DNA of 8,520 nt from the NCBI GenBank assembly GCA_031267195.1, contig JAIRZO010000064.1, positions 1 through 8,520 of the forward strand, written 5' to 3'. Both the position numbers and the translations under genes were made by a program. The first letter of the stretch is position 1, and the number at the start of each line of letters is the position of its first letter. The notes beneath the pieces are model-generated. The model did not search any database, was not told the origin of the DNA, and worked only from the letters and a program-made list of their open reading frames with translations. This document shows positions 5,257-8,520 of this stretch, one piece after another. This stretch comes from Holosporaceae bacterium (GTDB lineage: Bacteria > Pseudomonadota > Alphaproteobacteria > UBA3830).

Positions 5257-6873
5257 GTGGGAAGTAGATGCAAAAGTGAAACGCAAATTCCTTGTACTAT
5301 GTCTCCTTCATCGATGACAAAAGAGTATGTTGCCATACAAATATCGAAATTTATCATAATTCTCTATGCGATGTTTTCGATATTTTTTATTGCGCATGAA
5401 GTCGGTAACTATAATGACATAGCATTACATGTTTTTCTTCCAATTGGAATTACGCTATTTTCAGTACCGATCGGCTGTTGGATTTCTAGAATTATAGATG
5501 GGAATTCCTTCTTTATGCTTGTTGCGAGTCAATTGCTCATGAGCATTGTTGGAGCAATCAGTTTCCCAGCGCTTGGATTGCTATATGCATTGGTCGGAAC
5601 AGGGTATTATGCGCTTGTGATTTTCACGACTGTAGCAATTGGAATCCTTCTTGGTACTATTATCTCGCTATCGAACAAGATATTAGACTTCCTTCGAAAC
5701 TCTTGCTCTTCCGGTAATTTTGTCGTCGCTCCGGTAACTTCTAAAAATTCCTCGGAATATCCCTGTTTCGGAAGAAATCTATTGACTACCCGCAATTGGA
5801 AATTTGGAGTTTTCTCGCAAATATTTTGTACACTAGGGTGTTTTACGATTGCTTCGGTTCTCGCACTTCTGTTAGCACTTCAGCAGACATCCATAGGTAT
5901 AAGCGTGATATTTCTCATGGATTTCCCAATTTTAGTTACAGGAATTGTGAATTTCCTCATATTTAAAGATAGGATTCTGACCAATAAAAAAAGTATGGTC
6001 AAAATATTATTTTGTTTATCCATGCTTCTCTTGACTGGATCTTTGGCATTTTCGCAGAAAATACTGCACTGCCTAGAACATAAAATATATCACGATAGAG
6101 TGATATTTTCGTCTTACACGTCGTCTGGCCAAAATGTTGTTCTGACAAAATACAACAAAGACGTTCGTATGTTCATTGACGGACATATTCAATTTTCATC
6201 CATAGACGAATACAGATATCATGAACTTCTAGTACATATTCCGATGTCTTTAGCAAAATCTCGCTCAAACGCGCTGATTTTGGGTGGAGGCAATGGGCTG
6301 GCTGCAAAAGAGCTACTGAAATACGCTGAGATAAACACAATCACCATCGTCGATATCGACCATGAAATTACAGATTTGTTTAGAAAAGACAAACTGCTGA
6401 AATCTATTAACAATAATAGTATGAACAATCCAAAAGTAACGATTGTCAATGAAGATGCATTTGATTTCATAAAAAATGTACAGGAATTTTATGACATCGT
6501 AATAATCGATCTACCGGATCCAAACGACGTGCTTTTTACAAGATTGTACAGCAAAGAATTCTACAAAATGTTGGCGCAGAAGTTATCAGCAAACGCCACT
6601 GTAGTTACGCAGGCTATGTCGCTATTTTTCTCCTGTGAAGCGTTTTGGCGCATTAATGGGACGTTCAGAAACGCAGGATATAATTTCACAAAAATGTATC
6701 ACGGATATATTCCTTCCTTCGGAGACTGTGGATTTGTGGTGGCTTCGATAAATCGCATACTTGATGTATCGAAAATCCACATCAGCGTGCAGACGAAATA
6801 TCTGAATGATGAAGTTGCACAAAAATCATTTTTACTAGAGAAAGATATCATAGGGAACAACCTTGTTCCATAG
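5257..6873 (+). CDS. Membrane-anchored polyamine aminopropyltransferase (spermidine synthase-like)
   Basis: This 538-residue protein joins about seven membrane helices (about 27-47, 54-76, 84-110, 115-140, 183-208, 213-237, 246-265) to a C-terminal spermidine synthase-type domain (about 275-500). Soluble SpeE transfers an aminopropyl group from decarboxylated SAM to putrescine. Long membrane-fused relatives are known, with less certain substrates. Domain signatures are DGHIQFSSIDEYRYHE (308-323), GGGNG (343-347) followed by LAAKELLKY, VDID (365-368), NEDAF (398-402), IIDLPDP (416-422, with the presumed catalytic Asp418), RLYSKEFY (429-436) and PSFGDCGFVVAS (486-497). The family GGGDG is GGGNG here: Asn346 replaces an Asp that contacts the aminopropyl donor and acceptor in characterised enzymes. 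The gene stands alone between ftsW (115-bp gap) and the convergent bamD. No speD or other polyamine gene is in the window. I am confident of the fold, less of the exact product. Confidence 0.85.
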   Translation: MGSRCKSETQIPCTMSPSSMTKEYVAIQISKFIIILYAMFSIFFIAHEVGNYNDIALHVFLPIGITLFSVPIGCWISRIIDGNSFFMLVASQLLMSIVGAISFPALGLLYALVGTGYYALVIFTTVAIGILLGTIISLSNKILDFLRNSCSSGNFVVAPVTSKNSSEYPCFGRNLLTTRNWKFGVFSQIFCTLGCFTIASVLALLLALQQTSIGISVIFLMDFPILVTGIVNFLIFKDRILTNKKSMVKILFCLSMLLLTGSLAFSQKILHCLEHKIYHDRVIFSSYTSSGQNVVLTKYNKDVRMFIDGHIQFSSIDEYRYHELLVHIPMSLAKSRSNALILGGGNGLAAKELLKYAEINTITIVDIDHEITDLFRKDKLLKSINNNSMNNPKVTIVNEDAFDFIKNVQEFYDIVIIDLPDPNDVLFTRLYSKEFYKMLAQKLSANATVVTQAMSLFFSCEAFWRINGTFRNAGYNFTKMYHGYIPSFGDCGFVVASINRILDVSKIHISVQTKYLNDEVAQKSFLLEKDIIGNNLVP

Positions 6874-6986
6874 ATAAGAAAATTATAGCGGGCAGGACAG
6901 TCAAGCCTCTGTGGAACAGCATTAGCGATCTAATACGATCCCTTTTATCTAAAAAGTCTTTAAATTCAACATGTCTTGCTGAAGTT
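6874..6986. other. Convergent intergenic region between the aminopropyltransferase gene and bamD
   Basis: These 113 bp separate two genes that run toward each other. A bidirectional terminator would be expected, but I see only a weak GATC...GATC stem (about 6927-6940) followed by CCCTTTT on the plus strand. An alternative minus-strand frame (6848-7114) crosses the region but has no family match that I recognise. Confidence 0.35.
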
Positions 6987-7787
6987 TCAGGGGAAAACAG
7001 AATCAGACCGGTGATTGGGAAAGCCAGAAACCCTAGAGGAACTGCCAAATTCACTACCACGGCAAATCGTGGACACTTTCCTACACCACACGCTATCGGG
7101 ATAGTTAGTTTCAATTGTTTTCTTCAGGGAAATGACTTCATCGTTCATCCTCAGCGATAAAAAGCACTCCACACAGCGGTAAAGCGCCTCCGGAACATAG
7201 GCAGTCATCACGTGATTATGAATAATACTCAAATATCTGTTGATAGCCCCCACGATATTTTTTCTCTTTTGATAAAACCTAGCGATCATCATTTCGTGAG
7301 CAGTAATGTAATCGTCTAAAACAGCTGCTTTCTTCAAACAATCTGTTCGGTAAATGGAATCCGGATGATCAGAAACCAGATCCAAAAACGCCCTCTGAGT
7401 TTTTATAGCGACGTTTGAATCTTTTTCGAAGGAAGGAATCTGCATATACATGGAGACGGCACGTAAATATTTTGCATAGTCAGCTAAACAATGTGAAGCG
7501 TGATATCTGAGATAAATATCTATTTCTCTGATTGAATCCATATAATTTTTCGCCATAAAATTACAGTAAGCGGACAGCACACGTCCTTCCGCTGCTTTGG
7601 AAGAATATGGAAACAATTTTTCGATTTCTTGAAAACTTTTGGCGGCCTCGGAATGACTATTCAATTTCATGAGAGCACACGACTCTGCATACAAACGACC
7701 GGCAGTCGTTTCATGAACAGCATGCTTTCCATGATCGCAGGCAGCAATCCCCAATAACGATAATAAAAATAACGAATAACAGCGCAT
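6987..7787 (-). CDS. bamD: Outer membrane protein assembly factor BamD (lipoprotein)
   Basis: BamD is the essential lipoprotein of the BAM complex that, with BamA, folds beta-barrel proteins into the outer membrane. From the ATG at 7787 the protein has 266 residues. It begins with a lipoprotein signal peptide (MRC then a hydrophobic run ending GIAAC, with the lipidated Cys at residue 17). TPR-like repeats follow with family hallmarks: EAAKSFQEIEKLFPYSSKA, the YA.YLRAVSMYMQI segment, AFLDLVSDHPDSIY, HEMMIARFYQKR, AINRYLSII and PEALYRCVECFLSL...NYPDSVW. AGAGGA (7797-7802 on the minus strand) lies nine bases before this ATG, and the lipobox fits only this start; the open frame extends to 7868 but would bury the signal peptide. 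After NYPDSVW, where the family normally ends within about ten residues, there are about 30 extra Ser/Arg-rich residues. The gene is read from the rRNA side, 115 bp after 5S. The usual recN neighbour is absent. Confidence 0.88.
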   Translation of the reverse strand: MRCYSLFLLSLLGIAACDHGKHAVHETTAGRLYAESCALMKLNSHSEAAKSFQEIEKLFPYSSKAAEGRVLSAYCNFMAKNYMDSIREIDIYLRYHASHCLADYAKYLRAVSMYMQIPSFEKDSNVAIKTQRAFLDLVSDHPDSIYRTDCLKKAAVLDDYITAHEMMIARFYQKRKNIVGAINRYLSIIHNHVMTAYVPEALYRCVECFLSLRMNDEVISLKKTIETNYPDSVWCRKVSTICRGSEFGSSSRVSGFPNHRSDSVFP

Positions 7788-7794
7788 AAACAAA

Positions 7795-7803
7795 CTTCCT
7801 CTC
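7795..7803 (-). promoter_or_regulatory. Shine-Dalgarno of bamD
   Basis: On the minus strand the sequence reads GAGAGGAAG, with AGGA nine bases before the ATG at 7787. It supports the shorter start that gives a proper lipoprotein signal peptide. Confidence 0.6.
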
Positions 7804-7902
7804 AAACCAATTGCTATTCTAGCCATAATTTCAGCTAAAATTCTAGCTCTGGACAAGAATAAAAACAAAGGGTTGAGAAAAATTCAATATCTGATCTTAT
7901 TA

Positions 7903-8021
7903 GGCCTGGCAGCGTGCTACTCTCCCATATCAAATGATACAGTACCATTGCCGCTGAGGACTTTCGCTTTCCAGTTCGGGATGGGATGGAGCGTTTAATT
8001 CCCCGCCATGACCACCAAACC
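7903..8021 (-). rRNA. rrf: 5S ribosomal RNA
   Basis: Read on the minus strand, the region contains the 5S core: GGTGGTCATGGCGGGG near the 5' end, CCATCCCATCCCGAACTGG in the loop B/C region, and GGGAGAGTAGCACGCTGCCAGG at the 3' end. The ends were set by helix I: GGTTTGG at the 5' end (8015-8021) pairs with CCAGGCC at the 3' end (7903-7909), allowing G-U pairs, which gives about 119 nt, the usual size. It lies downstream of 23S in the same orientation with a spacer of about 165 bp, as expected for a 23S-5S transcription unit. Confidence 0.93.
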
Positions 8022-8188
8022 AAATAAAACCAGACATCTCACAACTTATGATAAGAAACAACTGCCAAGAACCTCTTTCGAAGCCTTAAGAATCAAAATC
8101 CATTCAAGACAGTTATACAATACCACCAAAACAAACACTTTGCAAAAGAAGCTTACAACTGATTGTTGTCGAAAGGTATAAACCTTTC
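8022..8188 (-). other. 23S-5S intergenic spacer with a hairpin at its 23S end
   Basis: This AT-rich transcribed spacer of about 165 bp has no tRNA-like TpsiC arm, cloverleaf or ORF that I can support. At the 23S side, 8170-8189 form an 8-bp stem (CGAAAGGT and ACCTTTCG) with a 4-nt ATAA loop. This may be part of the 23S 3' processing structure, or may be the last bases of the mature end. Confidence 0.55.
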
Positions 8189-8520
8189 GGTATCAAGCCA
8201 ATCGGGATATTAGTACCGGTTAGCTTCACGCATTACTGCGCTTCCACACCCGGCCTATCAACGTGGTAGTCTTCCACGTCCCTGATGGCGAGAACTAGTT
8301 TCGAGGCAAGTTTCCCGCTTAGATGCTTTCAGCGGTTATCTTTTCCGTGTTATGGCTACTCGGCAATGCGACTGGCGTCACAACCGATACACTAGTGACA
8401 CGTCCACTCCGGTCCTCTCGTACTAGGAGCAGCTCCTCTCAATTCTCGAACACCCACGGCAGATAGGGACCAAACTGTCTCACGACGTTCTGAACCCAGC
8501 TCACGTACCACTTTAATTGG
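8189..8520 (-). rRNA. rrl: 23S ribosomal RNA, 3' part (continues beyond the window)
   Basis: The minus strand reads as the last third of a kilobase of 23S rRNA. The sarcin-ricin loop AGTACGAGAGGACC lies at 8411-8424. Further conserved 3' segments include GGTTCAGAACGTCGTGAGACAG upstream of it (8470-8500 region), and GTTGATAGGCCGGGTGTGGAAG and GCTAACCGGTACTAAT near the 3' end (about 8211-8262). The mature 3' end is estimated at about 8185-8191 from alignment by eye with the known ending of E. coli 23S (GGCTTAACC versus GGCTTGATACC here), uncertain by several bases. The 5' part, and any 16S gene, lie outside the window. Confidence 0.95.

Noticed and set aside
6848..7114. 88-codon minus-strand frame overlapping the ends of bamD and the aminopropyltransferase gene
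   Set aside because: No good Shine-Dalgarno and no family I recognise, and it overlaps two real genes. It is kept only as a possible relic explaining the BamD tail.
7788..7868. Longer BamD start at 7868
   Set aside because: It would place 27 residues before the lipoprotein signal peptide. The ATG at 7787 has a good ribosome binding site and the right distance to the lipobox Cys.
7835..8023. 62-codon minus-strand frame over 5S rRNA
   Set aside because: The bases form the 5S rRNA with a paired helix I, so the ORF is incidental.
8022..8188. Possible tRNA in the 23S-5S spacer
   Set aside because: A TTCGA occurs near 8090 on the minus strand, but the flanking bases do not pair into a T-arm and no acceptor or anticodon stem can be built.

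Overview
The window reads as a piece of an alphaproteobacterial chromosome with a moderately AT-rich, compact layout. The evidence is the order secG, kdsA, ftsB (a thinned-out form of the alphaproteobacterial tpiA-secG-pyrG-kdsA-eno-ftsB-pdhA neighbourhood), the N-terminus of FtsW (a SRTD...WWWSVDR block seen in alphaproteobacterial FtsW), a BamD lipoprotein, and the 23S/5S rRNA sequences. The missing pyrG and eno and the tight packing suggest a reduced or rearranged genome, such as a host-associated lineage (Holosporales- or Rickettsiales-like). That lineage call is inference. KdsA and BamD show a Gram-negative outer membrane with Kdo-containing LPS, and FtsW and FtsB show peptidoglycan-based division.

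Layout, left to right. (1) 5-2370, plus strand: a small two-helix membrane protein of unknown function, a 58-residue 2[4Fe-4S] ferredoxin, secG, kdsA and ftsB. Gaps are short (0-84 bp), and several starts are coupled to the preceding stop, so this looks like one transcription unit. (2) 2452/2479-5141, plus strand: infC (IF-3, probably with a TTG start), prmA and ftsW, again nearly abutting. (3) 5257-6873, plus strand: a GTG-started membrane-anchored polyamine aminopropyltransferase (spermidine synthase-like), with seven predicted membrane helices before the catalytic domain. (4) From 6987 to the right edge, minus strand: bamD, then 5S rRNA and the 3' part of 23S rRNA. In transcription order this is 23S - 5S - bamD.

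Together these are mostly housekeeping genes: protein export (SecG), envelope synthesis (KdsA, BamD), division (FtsB, FtsW), translation (IF-3, PrmA, rRNA) and polyamine metabolism. I do not see a clear new multi-gene system, CRISPR array, transposon or tRNA. The points most worth a second look are the short ferredoxin gene whose 3' end carries a 28-bp tandem duplication, the Asp-to-Asn change in the glycine-rich motif of the aminopropyltransferase, the metal-type active-site cysteine in KdsA, the loss of pyrG and eno from the cluster, and bamD lying directly behind the rRNA genes with no visible terminator.
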